Shown: piece by piece, positions 44,656 through 56,415 of the stretch
Position numbering within the stretch: the stretch's first letter is position 1
Layout: each line of letters starts with the position of its first letter
NCBI GenBank assembly: GCA_030765065.1
Contig: CM060979.1
Location: 13,793,001-13,857,000 of the forward strand
Direction: 5' to 3'
Source of the DNA: Deroplatys truncata
Taxonomy: Eukaryota > Arthropoda > Insecta > Mantodea > Mantidae
DNA: 64,000 bases
Made by a program: the position numbers and the translations under genes
The notes under the pieces: generated by a model
What the model was told of the DNA's origin: nothing
Database searches by the model: none
The model's input: the letters and a program-made list of their open reading frames with translations, nothing else

Positions 44656-45750
44656 TATTGTTATGTGTCCTGTAAGTTGTTTTGTACTGGAGCATTTCAG
44701 TTACTTAAGCCGGCATTATGATGAATTTAATGTAACATGCCAGTTTAACACTGTATTAAATGGCGATATTTAGGACTGACTTAAACATGACGTAACTTAA
44801 GAGTTCGGCAATGTCAAACTTTTCCTTTCTCTAATGACAAGTTTGATGTCACCTGGCATTTAGAACCAATTGCGTTAAGCACTAGCTTGGAGTAATAAAA
44901 GAACTATCGATCAAGTCATTTCCATTACGTAGTGTATGCCAATTACACCTTTAGTGTACCAGCATTTCTTAACTTCATGTCACATTAAGTAAACTTTATT
45001 GTAATCTCAGCATTACAGGTGATCTTATAAATAAATATTCACCATGTGTCTGCTTGTCGTATTTCATTGCATTGTTAGAGCGCTTTTGGGGTTAAGAGCA
45101 GGGTACCTACACACATAAATATACATGGATGTTCAGAAAATAAAAGGCAATTCTTCTTCACTTTTGTAGATTTCCCACACATTGTGAGTGGAATTGACTG
45201 CACGCATGTTACTATTTTGTGCCCTTCCGTGAATATGCTGAACTTTTCAGAAATCAGAAAGGGTATTTCTCCATAAACACACAAGTGATCTGCGATGCAA
45301 AATGAAAATTATAAACATTGTTTCCAGAATTTTAAGGTGGTCTCCAGTACGTTTCCTGTCGTCCGAAGCATTAAACTCATCCGTCATGATTTTCCAGCAT
45401 TTCTCTTCCAGCATCCTTATAATGCTTTTTTACAATCATATCGTTTAAATAGATTTTCTTTATCTCTACCAACAAACATTTCTCCCTTTCATTGATGTTT
45501 CCCCCTTTTCCTATTGCACATAACCTTATCTATGATTGCTTCAAGTAAATCGTGCAAAACAAAACAATACCTCCAGGAGTAATGAGCTCTTACTTCCATA
45601 GTCATAACTAAAAGAGTAAATTGCAATTGAGCTCTCCATTACTTTATTTCAAATGCTCTATATGCAAAGATCTGTTATTCAGCTTTAAGGTTATTTTTGT
45701 TGATTGACCAGATCTTTGAGTACAGTGACATTCCGTTGTCTTTATCTATT
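44656..45750. other. Intronic sequence, nothing recognised
   Basis: No gene or repeat that I can define; short open frames on both strands lack family resemblance. Confidence 0.45.
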
Positions 45751-46116
45751 TTGTTCTTATATTTTTTTTTAAATCCTGTGGTGCTACAGCCCACAAAAGG
45801 CCTGGGCCTGCCAACACAACTGCTGGCCTCATGCCCATGTGTATACGGCAGAGGAGGGCGATCATACAACTGATATGGGGAGTGATGTGGCTAGCATCAC
45901 GCATCTCCAGCCAGAAAGTTGGCTTATGAGGTCAAGACCACTACCTATCACAGCTACTCACTTTCCTCACAATCCTGAGTGGGCACAGGTCCTATACACG
46001 GGACCTAAAATCTGCACTCCCACTTGTGGAATTGAACCTGGGTGCATTCTGTGGCTGGGAACCAGTGTGCCATGCTCTAGCCCTCTACACCACAGTGCAA
46101 GACTTGTTCTTATATT
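45751..46116 (-). mobile_element. tRNA-derived SINE (family 2) with 13-bp duplication
   Basis: TTGTTCTTATATT flanks the insert (45751-45763, 46104-46116). The minus-strand head starts TGCACTGTGGTGTAGAGGGC (box A) and has box B as AGGTTCAATTCC about 45 bp on. A body of about 220 bp follows, ending in GTGGTGCTACAGCC-complement and an A-rich tail at the left end. It is unrelated in sequence to SINE families 1 and 3. Confidence 0.85.
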
Positions 46117-46855
46117 AAAGCATACATAATTATAGTTCAGCAACTCAGAAAAAAACCTTGGGAGTGGTAACTCGCCTAGCCCGTGTTTCATTTTATTCTC
46201 ACAAGATCGTTTATCACACCAGTGTTATAACTATCCAACTGTAGAGACAGGACTAAAGACACAAGAGCATTGCAACACAAATGCTGTGTTTGTAGATTGT
46301 TATGACAGGCCACGTGCAGCGGGTGTGAAAACAAATGTTTGCATATCACTAGCGATAGCATTTCACATACATGTGGTATTACCATGGGATATCTTCCAAA
46401 AGTTAATTCACAGTTTTTAGGGTATTTCATAGCTTTCATTCCCCCATCTATCTCTTCAAGGAAAAAAGTTCCTCACTGATTGATTTTCGTAATACAAATT
46501 ATTTCAATTGAAGTTTTACAAACAAAACTAGTGACTTCAATTTTTTTACAGAGAGACCAATCACACATCATATTGAAATTGTGCTTTTTAACACACCTCT
46601 TACAAGAACTGAATAAGAATTTTAGTTTTTGAGTTATCACGATGTAAAAAAGATCCTATTAAATTTTTCTGTACTATAAAATTGTTGTGTTCACAACAGT
46701 GACATGACACTTGTTACCTGCATATTATCCCACTTCCTCTTTAGGACACCTCATTGGTTAACTCAGTGGCTAAAGGCAAAAGACAAGTAGGGTAAGTATG
46801 ATTTATCCCTCCTGAATACTCGCGCAGTCTATTACTAAGTTGTTATACATACTAT
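46117..46855. other. Intronic sequence, nothing recognised
   Basis: No gene is seen. A splice-like 47-bp segment at 46745-46791 was considered and rejected as an exon. Confidence 0.5.
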
Positions 46856-48501
46856 AGTTTGAGTAGTAATAATAACAACAACAACAGTTTATTGAGCACT
46901 AAGTTATTACATGTTTAGACTGTCTTCTCTATTTGGCCCTGACCACTAAGATGAGCAGTCATTGTGAATTACAGTTACGTGTTAATCATTTAGTAGTTCC
47001 TATATTTATTTATGTTTACATTATTCTTCCTATTTTAACCATCCATATCCATTTATTTTTTACTTTCACTAAGTATTTACCCATATTTTTACAATTTTTA
47101 TCTAAAATTGTATGTATATTTTTATTCCTATTCATTCCATACCATAAACTTTCTTTTCTCCAAATCTCTGTATCTTTGCATACAAATATATGTTGTATAT
47201 CTTCCCTTCCCCCACATAATGGACATTCACCTTGTGCATAGCCATTTCGCTTCCCTTTTAGCCTCCAAATTCCTGCCCTTAACCATGCTATACCTCCTCT
47301 CTCTTCTTTATTTGTGCTGTCTACATATTTCTCTCTTTCCCAATGTTTTTTTTATGTTAACATAAAAAATCAAAGATCTCTTCTCAGTTATCTGACTAAA
47401 TAATTGTTGTATCTACATGTCCTCAAATCTTCTTCTAATACTCTCCCAAAAACCTTTGTGATTTGCATCTCTTTTTCTCCAAATATCTCCCATGCCATTA
47501 TTCTCAAGGTTATTTCTTAGTTCATTTACACAGCCCGTATTTTTTAAGCTAGTTTCTTGGTATTTTAAACATTGTAATAAATTATCGTCATGAGAATTCA
47601 AGATCCTGTGCCAATATTTCAAGGCTCTCTCCATAACCATTCCTTTTCTTGTTACTCGTCCCATTTCAATTTGAGCCACTTCATTTACTGTAGCTGTTGG
47701 CAGCCCCCATATTTCAATCCCATATAACATTCGTGCCTCAACCACTGAATTATATACTCTTTCCAACCATTTCATCTCCAACTCTGGCATTTTAAATAAA
47801 CATTGTCTAACAGCCGTCATTGCTGCTCTCCCCTTTGCCAGAGCTGATCTCTTCTGTTTCTCCCATTTACCTCCTGCATCTATATTTATCCCTAAGTAGG
47901 TACAGTCTCGCATCACTTTATATTCATTTCTCCCTTTACTCCATCTCTCTTGTTTACCCAATTTCCCTCCTTTTTTAAACACTACAATTTGTTTTCTTTT
48001 CATTTACATTTAATCCCCATTCTATACAGTATTTATCTATTTCTTGTAAGGACAATTTTAGTCCATTTACTGTAATGGATGCCACTACTAAGTCATCTGC
48101 AAAGAGAAGACCAGGTATCTGTATATTATTTATTACTGGTAAAATATTATTAGTACTATTAATGTTTTGTGGTATATCATCTATAAATAAGTTGAATAAA
48201 ATTGGGCTTAATTTACATCCTTGCCTTAACCCTTTCTCTAGATGTATTTCATTAGTTATTGCCCCTTCCTCATATTTTACACAAAGTATTATCTCTATAT
48301 AAACCTTTTAAAGTAGTCACCATTTGGTTACTTACCCCTTTCTTTAATAATTTGTACCACAGTAATTTCAGCTCTATTCTATCAAAGGCTTTCTCTAAAT
48401 CAATGAAGGCCATATACAATTTTCCTCTTTTGTTCTTAAGATATCTATCCACTAGTGTTTTTATAACAAATATATTATCCACAGTTAGTTTGAGTAGTAA
48501 T
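46856..48501 (-). mobile_element. 5'-truncated LINE (RT and C-terminus) with 15-bp duplication
   Basis: AGTTTGAGTAGTAAT flanks the insert exactly (46856-46870, 48487-48501). The minus-oriented element ends at the left with 'gcactcaataaa'-like sequence and a (GTT)n tail. The perfect duplication dates the insertion as fairly young. This is the best-preserved member of the LINE family also seen at 8820-10582 and 39750-40530. Confidence 0.9.
47413..48482 (-). pseudogene. LINE reverse transcriptase and C-terminal domain, 5'-truncated
   Basis: It starts inside RT: T-V-D-N-I-F-V-I-K-T-L and motif A F-I-D-L-E-K-A-F-D-R-I (48482-48270). After a frame change come G-L-R-Q-G-C-K-L-S-P-I-L-F and the active site L-L-F-A-D-D-L-V-V-A (about 48112-48080). 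The thumb and tail follow in an open frame (48003-47413) with E-A-R-M-L-Y-G-I-E-I-W-G and A-Q-I-E-M-G-R-V. A further C-terminal Cys region near 47250-47160 lies beyond a stop. The catalytic aspartates are intact, but the endonuclease is absent. Confidence 0.85.
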
Positions 48502-48704
48502 CTAATAAACCAATTTCATAAGAAAATTCACTTCACTTTTACATTTTCTCATTTATGTGTTATTTTAACATTCTCCCAATGAAAACATAACTGAGGTTCT
48601 GTATATATATGATAAACTTTCATACCCTTCACTTTATCATGTTTAAGTTTTAGTGTAACAAAATTAATGGTATTAGAATAACTTCATGCCTTAATTTGTT
48701 TCAG

Positions 48705-48832
48705 TAGATACTTCTGCCATATTATCTGATATACGTCAACATGCAAGTGGGAATGGTTTAACCACAGAGGAATATTTAATGTGGACTGTGAACAATCCTC
48801 TACCAATGGACTTCTTAAACCTAATATTTCAG
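48705..48832 (+). CDS. USP32: USP32 coding exon F
   Basis: It completes the split codon of exon E and encodes D-T-S-A-I-L-S-D-I-R-Q-H and then L-T-T-E-E-Y-L-M-W-T-V-N-N-P-L-P-M-D-F-L-N-L-I-F-Q. The vertebrate counterpart is H-L-T-L-E-D-Y-Q-I-W-S-V-K-N-V-L-A-N-E-F-L-N-L-L-F-Q. The acceptor is 'ttgtttcag' and the donor GTAAAC at 48833, phase 0. This closes the EF-hand region before the DUSP domain. Confidence 0.94.
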
Positions 48833-49016
48833 GTAAACTACATGTTGGTTGAATATAATACTATGTAGTTTTATAAAGTAGGTTTTAAGGCTTGAAATAT
48901 TTACTTTCAATTTTGGAAAGCATTTAGTTGCTACGCACTATTGTATTTTAACAAATACAAAAAAATTCCAAATGCAAGACACTCCCCGTTTTTTTCTGAA
49001 ATGGGTTAGGAATATA

Positions 49017-50134
49017 GCCTGATATATGATATGATATATCTTTATTGAGTGTTGAGCTAATACAATACATTTGGGCATGATCAGCGTCGAGCCCTGGCTC
49101 CTATTGCTGATCATACCCAAGCTTCCGCATTTACAAAACATGTGTGTTGAGTTAGCTTCATATCGCTAAAAGTTTCTCATTTAAAGTCACTATACTGCTT
49201 AGTGTTCTTCTCCCATTCCCATCTCCTTCCCTTACTTCCTCCGATTGTCTTTGAATCTCCACTATCAGCGGGAAATGGGAACTATTAGATGCAAATTTAG
49301 AGAATACTTATTGTGTACCCCGTACTAATCGTCCATAACAACACTTGCTCGTTCATATAAAGAAATGTAACTCTCCCTCCTAGCTCTCTCCGTGTTTACC
49401 ATCCTTTACATCTAAATCATTCACTTCACGGTTTTATATAAATCTATCACTTGCTTATCAGTACACTTGTCTTTACTTTGTCTGATTTGTTCCTTTCTAT
49501 TCATTCTATAGTCACTCTCTCTCCCTATTCTATTACTGCTTCTGTATTCCCATACTTCTCACAGAGCCTGCTCTATTTGTATACGTATGGCACACTTTCC
49601 TACTCCATAAATCTATTCCTGTTGACTCCCTTGACGGTCCCGCTTTGTTTCTGTCCAAAACCCGTAAACTCCCATTGGGTGGCAACACAATGCTTTCTTC
49701 TTCCACCAATTCGCCACTCTGAAACCACGCCTCTCACCTGCTCGCAACCATATCACGTGGCGATTGAACTTCCTCCCTCCTCGATGATGTCACTTTCCTA
49801 ACTTTGCCAGCTGTTGCCCTTACGTCACTCTGATCTGACGTCACTACGTTGTCTCCCAATCTTCTCTCTGACACAACCATCTTCTTCCTGCCAGCCCCAT
49901 GTAGCAGTGATGTAATTTCCATATATCCATCCTTCTCCGATTTCCAATCGCTCTTTGGACTTCCTTCCGATATGCATTCCTTCTTTCTGGTCTCGGATGT
50001 ATTTGGCTGAAACATTTCCTGCTCCTTGTGTCTCTTTTGCATCCAGCCACCATGCGCCCATCGACCCACAACCATAAGTTGTTTAAGACGGCCCATTTCC
50101 CTTCCATTCTTGCCAGCTTCATTGCCTGATATAT
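49017..50134 (-). mobile_element. Retroposed insertion, probably a LINE 3' end, with 11-bp duplication
   Basis: GCCTGATATAT flanks the segment exactly (49017-49027, 50124-50134). On the minus strand its left end reads '...agctcaacactcaataaaga' followed by ATATC repeats. This resembles the 3' end of the LINE at 46871 ('gtgctcaataaac'). Minus-strand open frames (50096-49734 and others) have no recognised domain, so assignment to a particular LINE is inference. Confidence 0.6.
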
Positions 50135-51094
50135 AACAAAAGAAAGAAAGAAAAAAATAAAAGAAAAGGAGATATCACAATAACTTAGTTTTTTTAAAAC
50201 CGCATCGTATATGGTCTTTTTGTATAGATTGTGTCCACTGTGTGGAAACAAAGATAAACGTTTGCATGAATATACAAAACCTAAGTATTGAGAGAAAAAG
50301 TGTGGAATAAATAATTGAAATAATTCAGGGATACACATTCTGGTTTTAAAATAGTAGTTTTAAAACCATATTTTAACTGTGTAGTGAAGATAAGAGGGAC
50401 AAGGAAAGTTGTTAAAGTTAAAGAAGAATTCAGAGAAAATGTAATTCATTAATAAAGTAGGAAATCGGTAACATAAGAGATAGAAGGATAAAATTACATA
50501 GAATAAGGAAAAGAATGAGATTCATTATACACAACATGGATGTAAAGTTTCTAGGATCTGGAAATATAAGTAAATCCATGTACAGAAAATGCACAACTTT
50601 TTGTTTGTGTGTATAATAAACACATCTGAAATATTCTGTTCCTCTTGTTTTTAATTTCCTTTTAATTTGGTTGCGCAGTTGGCAATGAAGCCATTTGCTC
50701 TTGCACTCCAGTACATTGTTGATAGGTTGGTGTGTTGATCAAAAGCTGGACAGTGGAATAAGTGGTTTCTCTCCATTACTTCTAAATTTTATATTTAAAA
50801 AATGCTATATTTTGTTTTCTTTAAAATTGTTTACAATGTGAACATTTGCAATTTAAACAGTTTAATTTGTAAATTTTCAATTTTTCTATAGTTGGAATAG
50901 CGTCTTTAGTCTTTGAGTTTAATAAGTAGATCATTTATTCTGTTAATCCAAAGTAATGCCAAAAGCTTTAACTTTTTGTTTTTTCATGTTATGAGATTGA
51001 AGACATAAAGGTAAGTTTTTGTATGTTGAGTTTTTCACTAATTCATTTCAATTATGTCTTCAGTACTTTTATTTTTTGAAAGCATTAATTTTTT
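50135..51094. other. Intronic sequence, nothing recognised
   Basis: About 1 kb of AT-rich DNA without a definable gene or repeat. Confidence 0.45.
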
Positions 51095-51241
51095 AATCTA
51101 CCACTATTGACTAATTTTGAAGATTTAGAAGCTAGTAACAGTGATGTGTCATAATTTAAAATAGAGAGTTGAGGGTTGTTACACTACATCACTATAATAT
51201 TCTTACTTGAACGCGTTTCGGGAGACGGCTTGTTCCCATCG

Positions 51242-51814
51242 TCAGCATTTTCTCTCAACTGATTTTTGCCGGTCATCGTCTGGGGGATGTGTGTGGTTTG
51301 TGGTGTTCTCTGGTGCTGGGCTGATGAACCTCCAAAGGCTGTTGGGTGGCGGCAGTTCGAAATTCATTAGGTGATTCCTGTGTTTGACAATATGTATTTT
51401 TTCCCAGATGTCCAATTCATTGCTGTTATTGATCGGTTTTAAGAGTTTTATGTTTGGAGTGATATCATGGTTTGAAGACCAGAAATGATGTGCTACTGCT
51501 GATTTATCTGGCTGCTTTTGGTAAATGCATCTCATATGCTCTTTAAGTCTTATTTCAAGATTTCTTTTGGTTCTTCCTATGTATACCAGGTTACATTCAT
51601 TACAATCAATTTGATATATACCAGCTGATTTATCGTTGGGGATAGGATCTTTTGTTCTGTTGCATAGTAGTTTCTGTATATTGTGGTTATTCTGTGGAGA
51701 CAGGGTGATGTTGTATTTTTTGAAAATCCTTTGAAATTTATGATGTGTCCAAGGGTGATAAGTGAATTTTCTATATGCTTGTGATTTTTGTTGTCTGAGT
51801 AACGTAGTCATTTG
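51242..51814 (-). pseudogene. PLE GIY-YIG endonuclease, 5'-truncated copy
   Basis: This frame encodes the C-terminal GIY-YIG endonuclease of a Penelope-like retroelement: A-G-I-Y-Q-I-D-C-N-E-C-N-L-V-Y-I-G-R-T-K, then L-E-I-R-L-K-E-H and H-H-F-W. It ends in a low-complexity tail with E-N-T-T-N-H-T-H-P-P. The frame is open, but it starts abruptly at the join with the opposite copy, so the RT is missing. It is nearly identical to the endonuclease part of the plus-strand copy. Confidence 0.9.
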
Positions 51815-51824
51815 TTGGATGTAT

Positions 51825-52814
51825 AGGTATGTAGATGATATTTTTGCTATTGTTCCAAAAAAACTTTCAGAAGATGCTTTGAAATTATTAAATTTACAAA
51901 AAAGATCTATAAAATTCACAATGGAAAAAGAAGAAAATGGTCAATTACCTTACCTAGACATCAGGATCATCAGAAATAATGCACACAACAAACTAACGTT
52001 CGGCATTTACAGAAAACCAACGCACACAGAAAACTATATTAAAAACAATAGTTACAATCCTACAAGCCACAAACATGCAATTTTAAATAGTATTACAAAC
52101 AGGTTAGTACATATACCAATGGAGTAAGAGGAATACCAGAAAGAATACCAACACATTATCAACATAGCCACTATGAATGGATACCAGAAAAAAACAATAG
52201 ATAAGAAGATAAAAAGGTTTGAAAGACAGAAATACATCCAACAAATGACTACGTTACTCAGACAACAAAAACCACAAGCATATAGAAAATTCACTTATCA
52301 CCCTTGGACACATCATAAATTTCAAAGGATTTTCAAAAAATACAACATCACCCTGTCTCCACAGAATAACCACAATATACAGAAACTACTATGCAACAGA
52401 ACAAAAGATCCTATCCCCAACGATAAATCAGCTGGTATATATCAAATTGATTGTAACGAATGTAACCTGGTATACATAGGAAGAACCAAAAGAAATCTTG
52501 AAATAAGACTTAAAGAGCATATGAGATGCATTTACCAAAAGCAGCCAGATAAATCAGCAGTAGCACATCATTTCTGGTCTTCAAACCATGATATCACTCC
52601 AAACATAAAACTCTTAAAACCGATCAACAACAGCAATGAATTGGACATCTGGGAAAAAATACATATTGTCAAACACAGGAATCACCTAATGAATTTCGAA
52701 CTGCCGCCACCCAACAGCCTTTGGAGGTTCATCAGCCCAGCACCAGAGAACACCACAAACCACACACATCCCCCAGACGATGACCGGCAAAAATCAGTTG
52801 AGAGAAAATGCTGA
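51825..52814 (+). pseudogene. PLE reverse transcriptase C-terminus plus GIY-YIG, one stop codon
   Basis: The frame begins at the RT active site R-Y-V-D-D-I-F-A-I and runs through Y-R-K-P-T-H-T-E-N-Y (thumb) to a TAA at 52125-52127. In the same frame it continues E-E-Y-Q-K-E-Y-Q to G-I-Y...Y-I-G-R-T-K and the end at 52814. The related copy at 59808-60551 (minus) has a lysine at the stop position, so one substitution explains it. Apart from that stop, about 330 codons are undamaged. The fingers/palm N-terminus is absent through 5' truncation. Confidence 0.9.
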
Positions 52815-53046
52815 CGATGGGAACAAGCCGTCTCCCGAAACACGTTCAAGTAAGAATATTATAGTGATGTAGTGTAACAACCCTCAACTCTCTATTTTAA
52901 ATCTACCACTACTTTGCCAAAACTGGGTTTTGAAGGTGATATTGCCTTGTTTCAATTCTAGACATTTTATTCACTTTTACAATCAGTGGTTATATTTTGT
53001 TAAAATATAATTTTAAAATGTATTCTGTTTTTGTGGATGTTTGTAG

Positions 53047-53214
53047 GTGTGCCATATTGTGCTGGGTTTGCGACCAGTGTCCCGTGAAGAAGAGGGTGAA
53101 ATTGTCAGAGGATGGCTAGAGCGAGAGGAGCGCAGGGGATATAGAGTAGGGCAGTTCTGGTACTTGATAGCTATGGACTGGTGGAGGAGTTGGGCAGAAT
53201 ATGTCACATATAGA
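53047..53214 (+). CDS. USP32: USP32 coding exon G (start of DUSP domain)
   Basis: Fifty-six codons in phase 0 on both sides: V-C-H-I-V-L-G-L-R-P-V-S-R-E-E-E-G, then I-V-R-G-W-L-E-R-E-E-R, ending W-Y-L-I-A-M-D-W-W-R-S-W-A-E-Y-V. This matches vertebrate V-C-H-I-V-L-G-L-R-P-A-T-P-E-E-E-G and W-F-I-I-S-M-Q-W-W-Q-Q-W-K-E-Y-V, the opening of the DUSP domain. The acceptor is 'gtttgtag' and the donor GTAAGT at 53215. An overlapping 98-codon frame that runs past the donor is read-through into the intron. Confidence 0.95.
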
Positions 53215-53352
53215 GTAAGTGAAATACAGAAAATGTTACATCAGTCTGGAGGCTTATTAACAACTCCAAAAGCACCATTGATTTATTTGTGTTCTCAAAT
53301 TGACTTATCTTGTGCACGCTACCCCACTTTGGCTATTTCCTAACATCATTCA

Positions 53353-53500
53353 GGTAGTTGATAATCTTCTGAGATTATGCCTGGAATCAATTCTCAACAT
53401 CAAACTAGAAGATAGTAAATGGATACAGGCGAGTTTACCTATTGCCTTTGGAGGAATCAGTGTTCGAAGAGTGAGTAACATTTGCTTACCTGCTTTGTTT
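53353..53500 (+). pseudogene. LINE fragment (post-RT conserved block)
   Basis: The + strand encodes V-V-D-N-L-L-R-L-C-L-E-S-I-L-N, then W-I-Q-A-S-L-P-I-A-F-G-G-I-S-V-R-R-V, followed by L-P-A. The W-x-Q-A-S-L-P-x-x-x-G-G-x-x-x-R block is widespread in invertebrate non-LTR retrotransposons downstream of RT. It begins right after a 'cattcag' that looks like an acceptor, but the sequence is transposon-like, not USP32. The ends are undefined. Confidence 0.65.
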
Positions 53501-54200
53501 CGCTTCTGCCTATGGTGTTTTTGATTTCATCAAGTCTTGTCTCACTATAATTGCCATATTATAACTTGTCTCTTGAAACAGCTCTGGCACCATGTGGCAT
53601 GAAGGAAGTGTTGGGAGAGCTACATTGCAACCTTTGAACGGAGGGGAATGGGAGGGCAAAATGCTACCTGGTGCACTTAGTTGACAATGCTAAAGTTGAT
53701 TCATTATTGTACATGACTAAATAAATTGTCTTTCTCACATTGTTAATGAAAGAAGAAATTATATGTTAACGTTTATACTCTGAAACTACTAATGCTATTA
53801 TCAAAAGGCATATTAATAACCACTATTATAATTATAATGTTGCTCGGTGAGATAGAGGGTGGAGGAAGGCTACATGTTATCAAGTGAGTAGCATTTCTAA
53901 TAACAGAACCAAATCAACCATAAGAAATTTTGTAATGAGTCATGCATAAAATGCGCTCCATATTAATTTAATTTTCATGTAGTAATGGATAAATGTATTG
54001 ATTAACTCTGTGAACTAAAAGTTTGAGAAATACCATGTGCTATATTGCACTAACTGTTCAAAATCAGTGACAGAACTCGGTGCTGAAAACTAAAGATTTG
54101 TTTCATCCTTGCAGACTTGTCCATATTTCACTTCATTATTATTTATATTAACACCTGACTACTGTTTATTATATATTACGTCAAGCCGTGTTTATTTTTT
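53501..54200. other. Intronic sequence, nothing recognised
   Basis: About 700 bp without a definable gene or repeat. Confidence 0.4.
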
Positions 54201-55073
54201 ACTTTCTCTACTACGTATAATAAGTAGGGGAAGTATTGTATTCCACCCAAAAATTTGATACCGAGATTTCACTGGAAATACATGTTTTGAGATCCCCTGG
54301 ATTTTTAGAAACATGTCCGTGTGTGTGTCTGTGTGTGTGTCTGTCTGTGAACAGCATAACTTAGAAACGAACAGTCGGATAAACACCAAACTTGGTATTT
54401 AGGTTCAGTATCTTCCAAGGATGCGACACGAAGGTTTTCAAGAAAATCCCCCCACCCCAAACTACCCTTTACATGGAAGATTTTTCGAAAAGTTTAATTT
54501 TCTCAAAAATGGCTCTAACGATTTTGATTAAAATATCATATGTTTAAGATATTTTCATGACAAATAAAATGTATATCTTGAATTTTCTGGGAATGTCTCC
54601 AAAAGTATGCTCCATTGTGAACAACTTTTGCATAACTGGTAAACCATAAGAGATAGACAAAATTTTACTACACAGAACATGTAGATCGCGTTAAAATACA
54701 CAATTTATGTCATATACATTTTTTTTGTTGAGTGAACCATTTTCGAGATATTGCTTGTTATTCCCTTATATTTTCCAATACTTATTTTCTAAAATGGGAA
54801 TTCGTTATTCATTTTTTTTGTCTTGGATATGCAAAGAGTATTAATCTGTGGCAAAGGGAATGAATGGTGGTGCACCTAGCAACCAGCTATTAAGAGATAT
54901 GTATGTGCTTAAAGGCTACTGTATTTCCAAATTGCCCTTGTAAATATATATTCCCCTTACATCTACAAGAAAATTAGCAATAAGATAGACTCTGCAAATG
55001 TTTATCTCGATTAACATGAAGTAGATGGAGAATAAGTGTTTGTATAAATAGTTTGTACAAGAGTAGAGAAAGT
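54201..55073 (+). repeat. Repeat C copy 5 (complete)
   Basis: It begins ACTTTCTCTACT and ends AGTAGAGAAAGT (55062-55073). The interior is closely similar to copy 3, with a (GT)n/(GTCT)n tract at 54320-54350. It has about 50 bp that copy 3 lacks near 54840-54960. Confidence 0.82.
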
Positions 55074-56415
55074 CATGTGAGTGTAACACATCAGATTTTT
55101 TTTATACAAGCATGCATTCCTTCCAAGATTCATGAGATCAAAACATACGTATTACCACAAGCCAGCAGTATAAATAAATCCGTCAACAGTGGAAATGTCA
55201 GGTGTTGTGTTATACTGGAGGTTATAGGCAGGGGGAATGAACGGGGTTGAGCACTATCGACAGTGATTGTTTGTTAATACACATAGCTCAGTGAGCATGA
55301 CTGTCACTGAGTTGTCTCAAGGGACAAGTTATAATACGGCAATAATTACGGTGACAAAGTTGAAAAAAGTTATATGGCAGAAGCTTTACCGAAGTGGACA
55401 ACTCTAAGTGACAACCAAGATATTCAAAACCATCCTGAATTGCAAAAATCTTGGGATTGAAAAATTACTTTTGTGTATTTACCAATCCCTTGTTACAAGT
55501 TGCTCTTCATTGGTTGACCAGGCACGTCATCTCACTTTTCAGGATAAAGAAGTTGGCTCATAGGTTCACCTTCATTTAACATCATCACACTAATGGACGA
55601 CATGTCTTTCAAGATCGCTGTTGCTCTTTGTCTTGGCTATAAATTCTGTCATCATGATTGTGTATGCTGAATGAGAGTGGATCGCTATGGGATTCATGGT
55701 TTAAGTTGCCAAAAGAACTTGGGAAGATTTTCCAGGCATGCTATGATGAATAATATCCTCAGAAGAGCTTTGATTTATGCAGGTTTTCTGACAATCTTGG
55801 AACCCGTTGGCATCGGACCTTAATCCCGTGGACCAAAGGAAAAATTCTGCGGGATGCAACTTGTGCATACACACCTGCTCCCTCTCACTTGTCAAAAACT
55901 TTTGCCCAAGCTGACTACAGCAATGTTATTAGTTCATAAAAGACTTAATAAATAAGGGAAATTGCCAGCTACTTTGCAGTGGGTACTTGATGTGCAGAAG
56001 CTAAGGTCAAAAGCTGCAACAGCATATCTTAGGCAACGAACAGGATTGCTGTAGAGAGAGGAAATGCTTCCAGTGTGATGGGAACATTTCCAGAGTCATT
56101 ATCACTTGATGAAATTTTTTATTTTACATTTTTGAAAATATTTCTGTCTCTATTTAAAACTTAAGGATGTGCCTAGACTTTTGTAATTTATTTTTGAGTT
56201 GGAGAAGTTAGTATCATGATATAATATGTTTATACTACAAAACTGTTCTGTTTTGAATAATTTTATCTAATGAATTTATTCTGTACTTTGTTGAAAAAAA
56301 ACCAAAGAGATTGTGGATATATGGGTTCATCACATTTTTAAACATGTATATTACATACATGGTCATATTATAATACAAATTATCTTTATAAAGCCCTTTA
56401 GTGCCTTTGTAAAAT
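55074..56415. other. Intronic sequence, nothing recognised
   Basis: About 1.3 kb with no gene or repeat that I can define. The wording near 55640-55860 is reminiscent of decayed transposase DNA, but no motif is legible. Confidence 0.4.

Larger units (their letters stand above)
51095..52911. mobile_element. Penelope-like element 1: inverted pair with 12-bp duplication
   Basis: AATCTACCACTA flanks it exactly (51095-51106, 52900-52911). Inside, a minus-oriented copy (51107 to about 51820) and a plus-oriented copy (about 51821-52899) meet head to head, so both outer ends are the element's 3' end and are complementary ('gagggttgttacactacatcac'). The left end carries about 45 bp extra ('actaattttgaagatttagaag'). 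A hammerhead-like core lies near each end (51208-51245 minus, 52811-52840 plus). Confidence 0.9.

Noticed and set aside
45839..46129. 96-codon plus-strand frame
   Set aside because: It is the reverse strand of a tRNA-derived SINE with a clear duplication.
46745..46791. Possible extra USP32 exon with AG before and GTAAGT after
   Set aside because: Its 47 bases would shift the frame, while exons E and F join in phase without it.
53300..53524. Open frame after exon G as further USP32 coding sequence
   Set aside because: Its best block is the W-x-Q-A-S-L-P motif of LINEs, and exon G already has a consensus donor that fits exon H.
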